Source of the DNA: Stictocephala bisonia
Lineage: Eukaryota > Arthropoda > Insecta > Hemiptera > Membracidae
Direction: 5' to 3'
Assembly: GCA_035578905.1 (NCBI GenBank)
Contig: JAQJVL010000003.1
Span: forward strand, 9,322,509-9,386,508
DNA: 64,000 bases
Shown: positions 35,360 to 46,719 of the stretch, piece after piece
Layout of the letters: the number at the start of each line of letters is the position of its first letter
Position numbering within the stretch: position 1 is the first letter of the stretch
Program-made: the position numbers and the translations under genes
Notes under the pieces: model-generated
The model's input: the letters and a program-made list of their open reading frames with translations, nothing else
What the model was told of the DNA's origin: nothing
The model's database searches: none

Positions 35360-35575
35360 TATATATATACGAGCTCGTATATAAAACAAATAATAAGGTT
35401 AACGCACCTCTGTAGTCTTCAGCTACAAAATATTTTTATTGGACTACCGGTTTCAGAGCAAGAACTCCATGGTCACATCCAACGTACAGTGGATGTAACC
35501 ATCAAGTTCTTGCTCTGGAACCGTAGCTGAAGACGACAGAGGTACGTTAACCTTATTATTTGCTAAAATATATAA
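35360..35575. repeat. Foldback with Penelope-like terminal sequence
   Basis: AATAATAAGGTTAACGCACC, CTCTGTAGTCTTCAGCTAC, a GGTTTCAGAGCAAGAACTCC block and CATCCAACGTACA are followed by their inverted copies, ending GGTTAACCTTATTATT. One arm contains TTTTTATTGGACTACCGG, a sequence style common at Penelope-like element termini next to their hammerhead motif (CTGAAACCGG). Confidence 0.5.
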
Positions 35576-35873
35576 ACTATGTAGGCCCTACTGTCAAGAT
35601 ACGGAGTTCTAATATGTTTGTTTTATTATTGCTCTTAATGCTGGTTAGTAACTTTAATACATTAATCAGTTTTGTCTACACATAGAATAGAATAATGTAA
35701 ATGTTACATATCTTTTGGTTTCAAACTTAAAAGAAACACAATTTTCCTTATTAAAATTTTGTTCTGTCCAAAAATATTTTCTTTTGTTATATTTCAAGTT
35801 TACTATTTTTAATGATTTTTTTTCTTTTATTCCATGAATATGTGAAGATTGTAAGCGATTTCAATGTGTGAAA

Positions 35874-35917
35874 TTGCTGACTATGGAGTGAAGGACTAGT
35901 CACTCCATAGTCAGCAA
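35874..35917. repeat. Perfect 17-bp stem hairpin
   Basis: TTGCTGACTATGGAGTG and its exact complement flank a 10-bp loop. Confidence 0.8.
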
Positions 35918-35919
35918 GT

Positions 35920-37400
35920 TACAATGTCCACTTACATGCAGTTTACAAAATTGTTTCAACTATGTCATTTCGTTACTTGTTGTACTTTCACTGTTAGCTG
36001 TTCCGGCAATTATCTAGTTTAAATTTTCATAGACACAGAATTATTAAATTGTTTGGGCTATAGCATAGTATGAAAAGTTCGTTTTGCATTTTGATCAACT
36101 AACCAAACTTATTATTTGGTAAACAGTTAGTTGGTAATATTACAAATATACAATTTATGATTATTATTAAATTATTGAAAATATTAATCAGAAAATCAAG
36201 TGTTTGTAAAAATTATTTAAAATAAAGCACCAAGTATTACAAATTATTATCAGATGAAGGTTAATGTTGGATCTTTCAAAGGTGCGGTAACCACAGTTAA
36301 CCCATTGTTTTAGGAACATAAATCTTGTTAAAAATCCTTGGTGGATCAATTTAGTATTTTTACTATTTCGAAAAGAAATTACCTGTCCTCTCTACAGTTG
36401 TTTTAAATTCACTTTATCATTGGAGATATTATTCTTAAATTTAGTTGGACTTTTTCAAAAGTCAGTGTTTTTTAAACTCAATATGTTTTGTTTGATAGGT
36501 GAGAAACTACTGTCATTTTCAAGTGCCCTAAGTTAGTTTACATTTATTATAAAAATGAAGAGATGAAAGGCCTGAAGAACAAACCTTATAAAAATACCTG
36601 TCTACAGACAATATACAACCTATTATATTATTCTAACTTAAAAATACACATAGCAAAATGCCAATAACAAATCCTGAAATCCAGAAACAATATAAAAATA
36701 AACAAGACAAATTACAAAACACTTACATTTACGCAGCGTACAGTTTTTGTTGACTATAAGACCATATAACTGGATTGACTATATAGGAGTAATATTTTCT
36801 CTGTGGTTGGTATTCAAGAAGTCATCTAGTCATGGTACTCTATAGTTTGTGATGTGTAGCTATTGAAAACCAGCCTCGGGTTGATCAGTAGCCTACTGAA
36901 CGTGTATAGGTGGGTGGCAGGGCCATCAGCACTGTCTAAGTACGGCGTGTTGAAACCAGTTATCAAAATTATCTGCAATGGTACAAAAATAGTAGTTCTG
37001 GGAGAAAACCGAGATATACAGGATAATTATAAGTGTAGTGTTATAAGTATAACAATGGTTTGTTATAGGCTTAGTCATAAAATGCATATTACACTAACGA
37101 TAATAGACAGAAGTAGATCCATTTAAATATGCAATATGTTACTTCTTTAAAAAATCCAAGTAAATGAACTCGTGTTATTCTTCTTTTTGTTAATAGTCAC
37201 ATATTTCCGAGTAAAGGTATTAAAGACTGGGAAAATGGAACTATTAATTTTTGCCTATCAGCTAATAATCAGGAATATATAAGAAACAGTTTGAAGAAAG
37301 TTTTGGATATATCCATATTGCTACACTATTATCGGCTCTCTTAGATGGTGTATTATCAGCTATCATATCCTAAACAATCAATTTCTTTTGTTATAAGTTT
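35920..37400. other. UGP2 intron 1, nothing recognised
   Basis: AT-rich intronic DNA. The 87-codon frame at 36863-37126 has no known motif. Confidence 0.45.
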
Positions 37401-37404
37401 AGTA

Positions 37405-37560
37405 CGGTAATCAAGTTCGGTGGTTAAGGCTTAGGAATGTGATGTCCAAGGCTAAAATTCTAGCTAAACTGACAATTATTTTTTCATCCGTTTAATACAT
37501 TTCATACTCAGGTCTACAGCTCATGGGAATTGCCAGTGAGGTGTTTTACAAAAACACTAA
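37405..37560 (+). repeat. tRNA-derived SINE, copy 2
   Basis: The head TTCGGTGGTTAAGG, a degenerate B-box region and a tail CAGCTCATGGGAATTGCCAG match the SINE at 8855-8990. Confidence 0.55.
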
Positions 37561-38600
37561 TATAAAGTTGGTTGCGCACCTACAACAACATCCGTAAATT
37601 ATCATGAAGTTTTTAATCTCTTGAAGATTAAATTCATTTAGACTAATGAACAAGTTTAAAGGTGTTTTACATGCACTATGATCCAGTGATAGATAATTTT
37701 AATTTACTCGGGTCAGCTCAATGATAACAGTAATGACCTGCAGTGTAAACTGGCATGCAAGGCTGTTAGTAATGTTAAATTACTCTACGTTACATGTCTT
37801 TGGTGTATTTTAAATTTATTTTAAATTAGCTAAACTTGGCCACGCTTTGCTGTGTCTTCGTCTAAATGCTGATAGAAAGTTTATAAAAATACTTTGGTTG
37901 TCAGAAAAATAGAGGTTTACTGTTTACTTGGTTTTATTTTAAATAAAGTAACGTACAGTTGTTTTCATAAATATCATCTGGCCACAGTAATAATAAACTT
38001 ACAGGATGTATATATTAATCAGCTGGTCACAGTTGCACTTTTTCAGCACTGATATGTATTTTAATGTATGAAATGTAGGTAGGTTGGTAAATGCTTGAAA
38101 TGCCATTTCCTTATTCGAACAATTTTAGGAACTAAATATATATATAAAAAAATCTAATTTATAATTGCAATATCTTGTAAAGATTTCAAATGAATCTATT
38201 TACTGATTTTCTAGTTCTGTGTACATAAACATTCGGAAGTTTCATTATTAAATAAATATAGATAAAAATGAAATTAGAAAATTTAACAAGTTAGGTTTAT
38301 AGATCAGGGATACATAATCTGTTCCAACCTTGACTCCCAGAACTTTATCTAATATTTAGTGATTTCCATAACATAAATCTAATGTCTATAAGTAATAGAC
38401 ATAATCCGAGCAGTCCAGTATAACTAGTTAACTATTAGATTTTAACTAGGGAAGCCTCTACATGCTTCGCATCCTGACTTTGTCATTCCCTGCGCCTTAA
38501 CCCTTGGCATGTGACTTTCATTTTTGGCATGTATTAGTAATAATAATTTGTACATTTTTTCTAGTAGCTCACTCTTTGCACTACTGTTGAACCTATTGAT

Positions 38601-38641
38601 AGTTTTAATACTAACACTCAATGGAGTATTAGTATTAAAAC
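38601..38641. repeat. Near-perfect hairpin
   Basis: TTTTAATACTAACACTC pairs with GAGTATTAGTATTAAAA with one mismatch and a 4-bp loop. Confidence 0.6.
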
Positions 38642-39920
38642 TTAATATTACTAATATTAAGGAAGATCTATAACCGCCTCAATATTGTAAACATCATTAT
38701 ACAATATCATTAATAATGTACAGCTGTTACTTTTTCATTAATTTAAACTTCTCTCTTTGTAGTTCTTATGGCCAAAAAATATACTTTGAGCGCTTCCTGT
38801 TTCCTTCAGGGTAAAAATATTGGAAGCACCTTGAGTGACCTTATTGCACAACTACAAATAGAAGCAAATTTGTTGACACCTCAATCGTTAAAATTAATAA
38901 AGCAATTAGGAAGGAGTTATGTTAAAAAAACGGCTTCTGATATTTAATATAAGAATTAGTATTATACATTGGTTGGAAAATAAAACAAGTGAATGTTATG
39001 TAACTCGATTAGTACAAATATTATGGTGATAAATTCCATTGCGAATCCCTCAGGTCTGAGGATAGTACTGTATATGTGATTAATTGGATTTAATTTTTTG
39101 GATTTTTTTTAATTTTTGGAATTAATTATCACTATAGTATTTATACATTTTATTCATTAACTGTAATACATTTTGTGTGGCATGTAATTGTTTTGTATTT
39201 AATTACTATACTGGTTTTTCCTCTCGATAAACAAGTGTAAGTATGGTATTCCTGCCAATGCTCTTGTAATTTTACTAACTTTCTTAAAATGTGTTTAAAA
39301 AACCAAACATTTCATTTTTCTATCATTATTTATTAATTTATGCAAGCTCATTATTTATTCATTTATTTTTCAAGCCTTATTTAATAATAAAAACACAATT
39401 GAACTGAGTGATATAATCAAATTGCTATATTTGGTGATGACTAGAAATCAATTTGTGTGATTAACTAAATAAACCTCTAACATAAATAAAACATGAAAAA
39501 GTATGTTTTGTAGTATCAAGTGGAGGATGACTTGTTACTTTACTTCTGATTGTCAACTAGAAGTTCCTGTAGATGTTGTTATTTTTAAAGTTGGATTGAC
39601 CACTTGTCATCTTGTTCAAGGGAGGGTTCTACCCACCCTACTTGCACAATGATTGGTAACCAGCAAGGGAAGCTAAGGACTACATTGGATTGATTGATAA
39701 TCCCAAGATAATGTCCGTTATTAGCATATCTAAGACTGCTAGGCCTAGATGTAGAATGATAGATACTATTTTGTACAAACTTCATATTTTTATTTTATTC
39801 TGAATAAGACAATAGTGTGGAAATAAAATTTAAAAATAATTTTAATTTAATTTGATGAATACAATTATGATGCTCTAATGCTTCCAGAGGGTTAATATGG
39901 TGCATCCATTATTGATAGTG
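38642..39920. other. UGP2 intron 1, nothing recognised
   Basis: AT-rich intronic DNA with no supported feature. Confidence 0.45.
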
Positions 39921-39927
39921 TGATATA

Positions 39928-41891
39928 CAGAGTGAGTTTTATGTCCTGGCACACCTGGATATAATTTAAACGGCCCGAGATATTTATGTGAAACCTTGAC
40001 CCTACCTATTATAACATATTTTCTTAATTTTTCAAGTTGTTGAAAATTTTGCCCCCCTTTTCTAAAGGGGGGTAAAGGGGGGCAACTAAACATTTTCAAA
40101 TACAAACCGCTATCATGTGACCCCTCATTTTAAAGGGAATAAAAAAAAATCCAATAATGCAAACTAGAGGTCTATACGTTTATTTTAACAGATTTTATGA
40201 CAAATTTATAATAATAAAATCAGTAACTGTCATGTCCTGTTTATCGTAACATGAGTCAACACTAACGCAAATTCTAAAAACAGTTACCTGTTTTAATGTA
40301 GCAGGTGTTCAAACTGTTCACCTTCGGCTGTTTGACATTGTGCTAGACGTGTGTAAAAACTTGTGACAGCATTCAAGAAATTATCTCTAGGAATTGTTTG
40401 AGATAAGTTCAAAATTCTTTGCGTTAAGTCATGGACGTCAATTGGCCTTGTTTTGTACACCAGATATTTCATGTAGCCCCAAACAAGTAATCAAGTGGGT
40501 TAAGGTCAGGAGACCTTGCTGGCCATTCCACAGCGCCCCTTCGGCCTATCCACCTTCTTGGGAAGACATTATTTAGATATTGTCGTACTTCAAGACCATA
40601 GTGTGGTGGTGCTCCATCTTGTTGTAACCAAATGTTATCAGCTTCTTGTCCAAATATATTTTAGAGTGCAGGCACAATCTGGTTTTGAAGCATATCTAAA
40701 TACTTCACAGAATTTAAATTTCCATCAATTATAAATGGACCGACTAAGCGGTGATCAACTATTCCTGCCCAAACATTAACTTTTGAAGGGCGTTGTGTAT
40801 GGGCCTCTACATACCAGTGTGGATTGTTATCTGCCCAGTAACGACAATTATGCCGATTGACGGCACCGTTGGTCATGAAAGTTGCTTCGTCACTAAAAAG
40901 GATTCTGTTCAGTAACTCAGGTTCAGCGTCTAGTTTGCCCATCATTATATCACAAAATTCAACCCTCATAGAGATGACTATGACTCATACAGTCATAGTC
41001 ATCTTCACTAAGCTCTTGCACTAGTTTGACTTTAAAAGGTTTGAATTTATTACATTTAACAATTTTTCTTACCAAAGATTGGCTAATGTCGTGCTCCAAA
41101 GCAGCTCTTCTCGTAGATATGTGGGGATCTTCAACAAAGGACTGCATAACATCTAATGATTTCTCCTCGTCAATTACAGGAGCCCTTCCTGGCTTGGGTC
41201 TATTCTTTACAGAATGAGTATCATTAAACCGTTGAACAATTCTTGCCACCGTAAATCTAGTTATGGGATTGTTCCCGTTAGGAAATATTCCTCATTGAAT
41301 AATTCTGCTACTTCAGCGTATGATCTCATACGTTCTCCATAACCTCTCATCATTAACACAGTAATTCTTTCAAACTCAGAATTCTCCATGTAGAAATAAA
41401 ATAAGTAACACTATTTGTCAGAAAAATAACCTTAAACTGATGTTGTTTATAGCAACTTAACCAACCAGCTGATGAAATGCAAGTGAGTAGTAAAGAGAAA
41501 GTCAACAGTAGATTGTTGCAACCGGTAAGATAAGAACAAGGGAAATTCCAAAGCATGTTGACTCATGTTACGATAAAAAGGACAAGACAGTTACTGATTT
41601 TATTATTATAAATTTGTCATAAAATCTGTTAAAATAAACGTAGAGACCTCTAGTTTGCATTATTGGATTTCATTTTTTATTCCCTTTAAAATGAGGGGTC
41701 ACATGATAGGGGTTTGTATTTGAAAATGTTTAGTTGTCCCCCTTTACCCCCCTTTAGAAAAGGGGGGCAAAATTTTCAACAACTTGAAAAATTAAGAATA
41801 AATGTTATAATAGGTAGCGTCAAGGTTTCACATAGATATCTCGGGCCGTTTAAATTATATCCAGGTGTGCCAGGACATAAAACTCACTCTG
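39928..41891 (-). mobile_element. Tc1/mariner element with about 350-bp terminal inverted repeats
   Basis: The ends CAGAGTGAGTTTTATGTCC and the inverted right copy are flanked by TA (39926-39927 and 41892-41893). The inverted repeats run about 350 bp on each side (to about 40290 and from about 41530) and include C-run blocks (GCCCCCCTTTTC). The length is 1964 bp. The left and right repeats are still highly alike, so insertion is fairly recent. The insertion lies in UGP2 intron 1, antisense to the host gene. Confidence 0.92.
40293..41389 (-). pseudogene. Mariner transposase, about full length, frameshifted
   Basis: Starts at ATG 41389 (MENSEFERITVLMMRGYGER). After a frameshift near 41285 it reads VARIVQRFNDTHSVKNRPKPGR, an HTH and linker. 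A small duplication near 40975 breaks the frame between ELSEDDYD and RVEFCDIMMGK. The catalytic blocks are RILFSDEATF (Asp 1), a WLQQDGAPPHYGLEVRQYL block (Asp 2) and EWPARSPDLNPLDYLF (Asp 3). Another frameshift follows. The end reads AEGEQFEHLLH then TAA at 40293. Only a few lesions separate this copy from an intact frame. It was probably mobilised by active relatives elsewhere in the genome. Confidence 0.88.
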
Positions 41892-41943
41892 TATATATAT
41901 ATATATATCACACTATTAATAATGTCAATATATATCACACTAT

Positions 41944-41998
<55 letters not shown>
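41892..41998. repeat. (AT)n microsatellite
   Basis: Long TA dinucleotide tracts, broken twice by a CACACTAT-type segment. The array starts exactly at the TA target site of the mariner. Confidence 0.9.
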
Positions 41999-41999
<1 letters not shown>

Positions 42000-42118
42000 T
42001 ATGGTTTTTTTTGTCAGCTACCATAGAGTATTTTTTTTTTTTCCTTTAATCTGATATATATATTTGGATTAAGATCCAAAAGTCATGCTTGTGTGTAATA
42101 CAAAATAAAAGTGATCTC

Positions 42119-42280
42119 TTGTCACAAAGCTAAATCCAATCCATCGAACCGTTTACAACCTGCCTCACTTATTCTGTTTATACTAGCCAATCCCTCCATG
42201 AAAGAATACAGTGGATACTTTGTAATTATGTGATCCATTGTTTGAATAGACTCACCGTAATCACATGACTGATCTAGTGT
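42119..42280 (-). pseudogene. LINE ORF2 C-terminal fragment
   Basis: The - strand reads LDQSCDYGESIQTMDHIITK, then YPLYSFMEGL, ending GCKRFDGLDLAL, then stop. The C.YGE..QTM.HII..P pattern is a version of the zinc-knuckle-like C.CG...T..H....C tail of non-LTR retrotransposon ORF2 proteins, here with Tyr in place of the second Cys. Only the tail is kept. Confidence 0.55.
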
Positions 42281-42538
42281 CAGCCCCTATTTATACTTCC
42301 AGTAGTTACACAGTGTGATTATAAATGTTTGAATTTGGTTGTTATACTTCTTATTAAGATTAACATTATATTATCCACTCCATTTTTTATCAATATTCTA
42401 ACTGCAATGAAATATCTTGTGTTTTTAAAAAACATTCTCAAAAACCATGATGTGATTATAAGTTTTTTTTTATTAATTGTAATTTTAAAATATTGTCTAC
42501 AAACTGGTTAAAAAATTAATCTCTTAACTTTGGATGTA

Positions 42539-42979
42539 CGGTAGAACCACGAAAGTTCAACACGATATTTTGACATTTCTTATACTTCGACACTGACCAT
42601 AGTGAAATGACTTTGCAAAATTATTGTCTATGGCAAACAACTGTTGATGGTTTAGGACGGTACAGATCAACAAAATAATAATGTATAAGTGAATAATATT
42701 TACAAATTACCTATTTTTTATATTAAGTTACTGTAATTGTTAAGTACTGCACTGCCCATACTTTGAAAAATACATTACCAATTAAATATGACAAAACTGT
42801 TGGAGTAATACATAGTTTGTTTTTAGTTTTGTTAAATATTGAACTAGTCATGAGGAAAATTTAGATCTATTTACCCATAAACATCAGTTTTTTCTTTCAT
42901 GTTTGCCATACACATCTTATAGTTTTTGTCTTCGACAACCCGTTAGTCCCGAAAGTGTGGAACCATCAAGGTTTTACTA
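42539..42979. mobile_element. TA-flanked MITE, pogo-like ends
   Basis: The left end CGGTAGAACC and the inverted right end (TAGTAAAACC) are imperfect inverted repeats with flanking TA (42537-42538 and 42980-42981). The inner sequences CGAAAGTTC.ACAC and GTGTGGAACC pair approximately. The element is 441 bp and has no frame. Confidence 0.5.
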
Positions 42980-43089
42980 TATTAAAATGTATGATTTAAT
43001 AATTATTTGAGTTTATATTACAAACTAACGTTAAATTTCTAAAGGCAGGACAGTATAATGTGTTCAATGATATTTACTTTCCTTTACAG

Positions 43090-43326
43090 ATCAGAGGTCA
43101 TCAACGAGTGCCTTCTGGCTCACAAGAATTTATTGAAGTAACGAAACGAGATGCAGAAACTCGTTTGCAAAATGAGTTGGAGAGATTGCTGGGGAAGGCG
43201 TCAGATTTTGAAAGACCAAAATTCCAAAAAGAATTTGATGGATTTAGAAAATTGTTTGATAGGTTCTTGAGAGAAACTGGACCTTCAGTAAACTGGAACA
43301 ATATTGAGAAACTGCCACCGGGAGCG
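43090..43326 (+). CDS. UGP2: UGP2 exon 2 (N-terminal helices)
   Basis: The acceptor TTTACAG ends at 43089 and the donor GTAAGT starts at 43327. The exon has 79 codons, phase 0 at both ends, residues 26-104. It reads IRGHQRVPSGSQEFIEVTKR, then DAETRLQNELERLL, then FDGFRKLFDRFLRETGPSVNW. The EF.EVT.RDA...L..EL..LL and FRKLF.RFL...GPSV.W pattern is the conserved N-terminal region of animal UGPases, ahead of the catalytic domain. The phase fit to exons 1 and 3 is exact. No stop or frameshift is present, so the gene appears functional despite its transposon-filled introns. Confidence 0.93.
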
Positions 43327-43459
43327 GTAAGTAAAATAACTATATTTAAAGTTTTGTTGTTAGAAATAATTTTTTATTACTTATTAAAATTTAATCAGAT
43401 ACAGTTTTGTAGGTTAGTTGCTTTGTATTGTATCCCTAATCATCATGTAGGTTAACGAG

Positions 43460-44400
43460 AAACCATTAAAAACTTTTTTGCAAGTATTATGAAACTATTG
43501 AAAATGTTTCATAGTTTTAACTTTTAAGTGAATAATGATAACTTTCATAAATTTTGGACGCTGGAATGTGAGATTGTCTCTAGAAGAAAGAAAATCTAAA
43601 AAAACGAAAAGGACTTAACTGCTTGTTATATTAAATTACTTTTTTTATAAAACATGGCTTTTTTTAGAAAATGGATTCAGTTTTTGGGAGGAAAAAATAG
43701 CCTTATTCATATCTTGATATAACATTTTAGTTATTTTTAATGTAATGTAAAGGTTTTTAAAGTAAATAATTTAATTTCCTGCTTGAGAGATTGCTAAATG
43801 TCAGTGAATACACATCTATAAGAATCAAAAAGCCAACACTAAAAAGTCGGACACATTTTTTTCAATCTGTGCTGCTGCCACTTGTTGTGCTGCTGCTTAG
43901 ACAGAAACAGAGAATAACAGAGAGCAGACTGGAATTTATGTAGCAGACTGGAGAGAGAGAGGGAAGATTATAAATGCCATGAGAATGAGAGAGAAAGAAA
44001 AAAGCAGAGACTGATATTGGGTTTGGAGAGAGGTATGGCAGAAATTCCCAACCCGCGCTGCGTATCGGCAGTCACGCTACAAGATTGTTTTGTGTGCCAC
44101 AGGAAGTCTATTTCACTATCCCTTTTCTCTTCTGTGGTCTATTTGTTATAAATATTATCTTCTCTTAGGCTCTGTGGAGCTTTTTTATATGATAGTTTCT
44201 CTTGAATTCTGTCCAGTTTATTTAAAATTAATATATATATCATCTTTTTTTTACTATAAAAAATATACTGATAGTGGGAGAAACTTCTGTTCAGGATTAA
44301 ACAGGTCGGGTTACTGAGGCTACTTAAAAAATTTATAAATAATAATGAATGGGAATTGTAAAGTAATCTTACCATGGAAGTAAAATTCATTAATAAAGAA
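43460..44400. other. UGP2 intron 2, 5' part, nothing recognised
   Basis: AT-rich intron with a short GA-rich stretch near 43950-44000. Confidence 0.5.
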
Positions 44401-44401
44401 A

Positions 44402-44800
44402 ATACGAGGTATAGTCAAAAAGTTCCCGGAATTGGTCGAAATATGTTTATTGGACAAAGCTAAAAACTTACAAACCTATTTTCCTTCAAAATACTCTTCT
44501 CCTACAATAATACACTTGGCCCTACAATCGTACAGATGGTCATAACACGTTTGACACTTATTTTTTGTAATGTATTTCAATACTTTTATCGTATTTTTTT
44601 CTGACAGCTTTGGCAAATCGATTTCCTTTTATTAATGTTTTCATCGTGTGAACAGTAAAAAATCGGCTGGCATGAGGTCAAGCAAAGTATGAAGGATGTT
44701 CTAACGTGTTAATGTGGTGCTTGACTAGGTAATTATGTACTAACAAGAATCAATGTGCAGAAGTATCGTCATGCAGCAAAAACCAATTGTTTTCTGCTCA
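44402..44800 (-). pseudogene. Mariner transposase C-terminal relic with terminal repeat
   Basis: The left end GAGGTATAGTCAAAAAGTTC, then CCGGAA, resembles a mariner terminus. On the - strand, reading from about 44800, NNWFLLHDDTSAH is followed by a stop, then HNYLVKHHINTLEHPSY and FFTVHTMKTLIKGNRFAKAV. HD(D/N)..AH, LEHP.YSPDLAP and LKG.RF are landmarks of the mariner C-terminal half, with the second catalytic Asp in HDD. Stops break it and the N-terminal half is missing. Confidence 0.6.
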
Positions 44801-44829
44801 TTTTTCAGGCATTTACATTTGCATCAGTC

Positions 44830-45525
44830 GTCAATGAATTTGCTGTCATCGTTATAATCTTTATTGTTTTTTGTTTTTGTTTTTTTTTTTTTTTTACTTT
44901 ATTAATTTTTATTCTTCCCATTGAATCAAGTTGCTTTTATTATTAATTAAAATATAAATATTAGTATTCATTAAATATAATTTATTTTAAATAAAAATAG
45001 CAAAAATACTAATAATAATGGAGTATTTATTTTGGGAAACATTGATGAATATGAAACATTTTTGTTGAACTCAGATTTTAATAATCAGCAAGTATTAGTA
45101 AGTAAGTATTTTATTTTTAAAATAAATAATTACTGAAAGCCTCTTGAGTTTGTACTTCATCCTTATAATTATGTTTAAAATTAGGTACCCTTTTATAAAA
45201 AGTTTTAAAAATATCACTTTATTAAATTCATTTCATATCGACAAAAAGTGAAAAATAATATCAATATTTTCCTACCTTTATCTTATCAAGTCTCCAAATA
45301 TTTGTCATGTTATCAAGCAATAAATGAGTTGACAAAAAGTTACGTTTACAACAGTCAATGTGAATGTTGCAATATTATTACTTTTCTGATTTGAAGAGAA
45401 CAACCCAAGATGTTTAAATATTTGGTAAAACCCCAACTAATGGGCTTGTCTAGCGTGTTGAAAGATTATTGAAGTTATGTTCTATCCAATTATTTTATTT
45501 TTAATCTATTTTATTATTCATTATT
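44830..45525. other. UGP2 intron 2, nothing recognised
   Basis: AT-rich sequence with a T-run near 44880. Confidence 0.5.
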
Positions 45526-45529
45526 CAGA

Positions 45530-46375
45530 CGCCGATAGTAGCGATACGGGCAAATATGAGAGGCCCAAGAGCGTAATGAGAGTAGATAAATAAGTAGTGT
45601 AGTTATTTTTACTAAGGTTGACTGTTACTTAGAAAGAGCTATTTATTAATAGCCCAACAACCAGGGCAACCAAGGGCATATAGCTTTACGTGGAATCCAA
45701 ACCATATAGTACTGGTCCGATTTTCATATATCTGATAAAACTGGTTCTCAGTTATCTTACATATACATCACCTGAACTGTGACTATCTCAAGTGTGGACA
45801 TTCCAGACTTCTCTAGTTGTGACATATCGATGGAAACTATTGAGCGAACGCCGTTTTAGCTAAGAATACTAACCTAAAGTAGTCCTGTACATCTTAGAAG
45901 TGGTTTCATATGCAAGTCAACAACATCTCACAAGACGAAATGACGTTCACACCCTCAACACAAGAGCTGCACACGACTACATACTTCCCGCCCATCGTCT
46001 GACTCTTTACGAAAAACAACCCACTTATGCTGGTGCAAAATTTCTAAACATCCTGTCACAAGAGATCAAAAACATGACAGGACAGTAACAACTCTGACGA
46101 AAACTGATCAACTGGCTTCTTGACCGGCCTTTTTATACAATAGAGGAATTTCTGAACTGGAGGACTAACTACCCGACCACATCTCTTGAACCATTGTGAT
46201 TTATCAAAATTGTATTTTGTTTAATGACACTATTCTTGTCTCAATGATAATGAATAAAGTATATTGTCTATTGTCTATTAGTATTAAGATAACTGAATAT
46301 AGAACCTTACGCCTACAATATCCACAAAACTTTGTCCTCAAGTAGCTGGATTAACCACTGTGCCACTAATTCCAA
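45530..46375 (-). repeat. SINE family A, copy 2, split by a LINE insertion
   Basis: The 3' part (- strand) is at 45530-45845, with CAGACGCCGATAGTAG, TTTACGTGGAATCCAAACCA and TTCCAGACTTCTCTAG. The tRNA-like head continues at 46290-46375 (TTACGCCTACAATAT, then TAACCACTGTGCCA). In copy 1 (11985-12420) these parts are continuous, so the intervening LINE piece (45845-46285) is an insertion. Confidence 0.65.
45845..46285 (+). pseudogene. LINE 3' end fragment inserted in SINE
   Basis: Reads NDVHTLNTRAAHDYILPAHR, then LYEKQPTYAGAKFLNILSQE and IKNMTG, then stop. In another frame it continues INWLLDRPFYTIEEFLNWRT. The N.HT.NTR....Y.LP..RL...K....Y.G.KFLN.LP.EIK pattern is the classic C-terminus of CR1/Jockey-type LINE polymerases. 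It ends with a (TATTGTC)n-like microsatellite tail at the presumed 3' end. Confidence 0.7.
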
Positions 46376-46719
46376 TAGTGTTGTAATTAATATTTTATTA
46401 CATAAATAAAAACAAAGGTTAATTGAACATAATTGAAATCTAGTTAACTCTGAGTTTTTTTTTTCTGTATTTAGGTTTTAATATATGTTTGTACTCGGTA
46501 TAATGCTCCACAAAACCTGATTTTATCATTATAGCAGCTAAATTTATTAGATTTCTAGCATTGCAGAGTTCTTTTCCGCTGATAAAAAGTTGTATAATAT
46601 TTTAAAATTGGAAATAGAAACTAAAAATTAAGTAAATTAGTTGTGATTCCAATCATCCATCTAAATTAAAGCCAGACTGAGTCCAGATAATCAAATATAT
46701 TTGTAATTAATGTATACTA

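Noticed and set aside
41714..42049. 111-codon + strand frame in the mariner terminal repeat
   Set aside because: It is terminal-repeat sequence read through a (TA)n microsatellite. The same peptide start appears inverted at the other TIR (39875-40105).
44755..44946. Hydrophobic 63-codon + strand frame
   Set aside because: Low-complexity T-run translation overlapping a mariner relic on the other strand.
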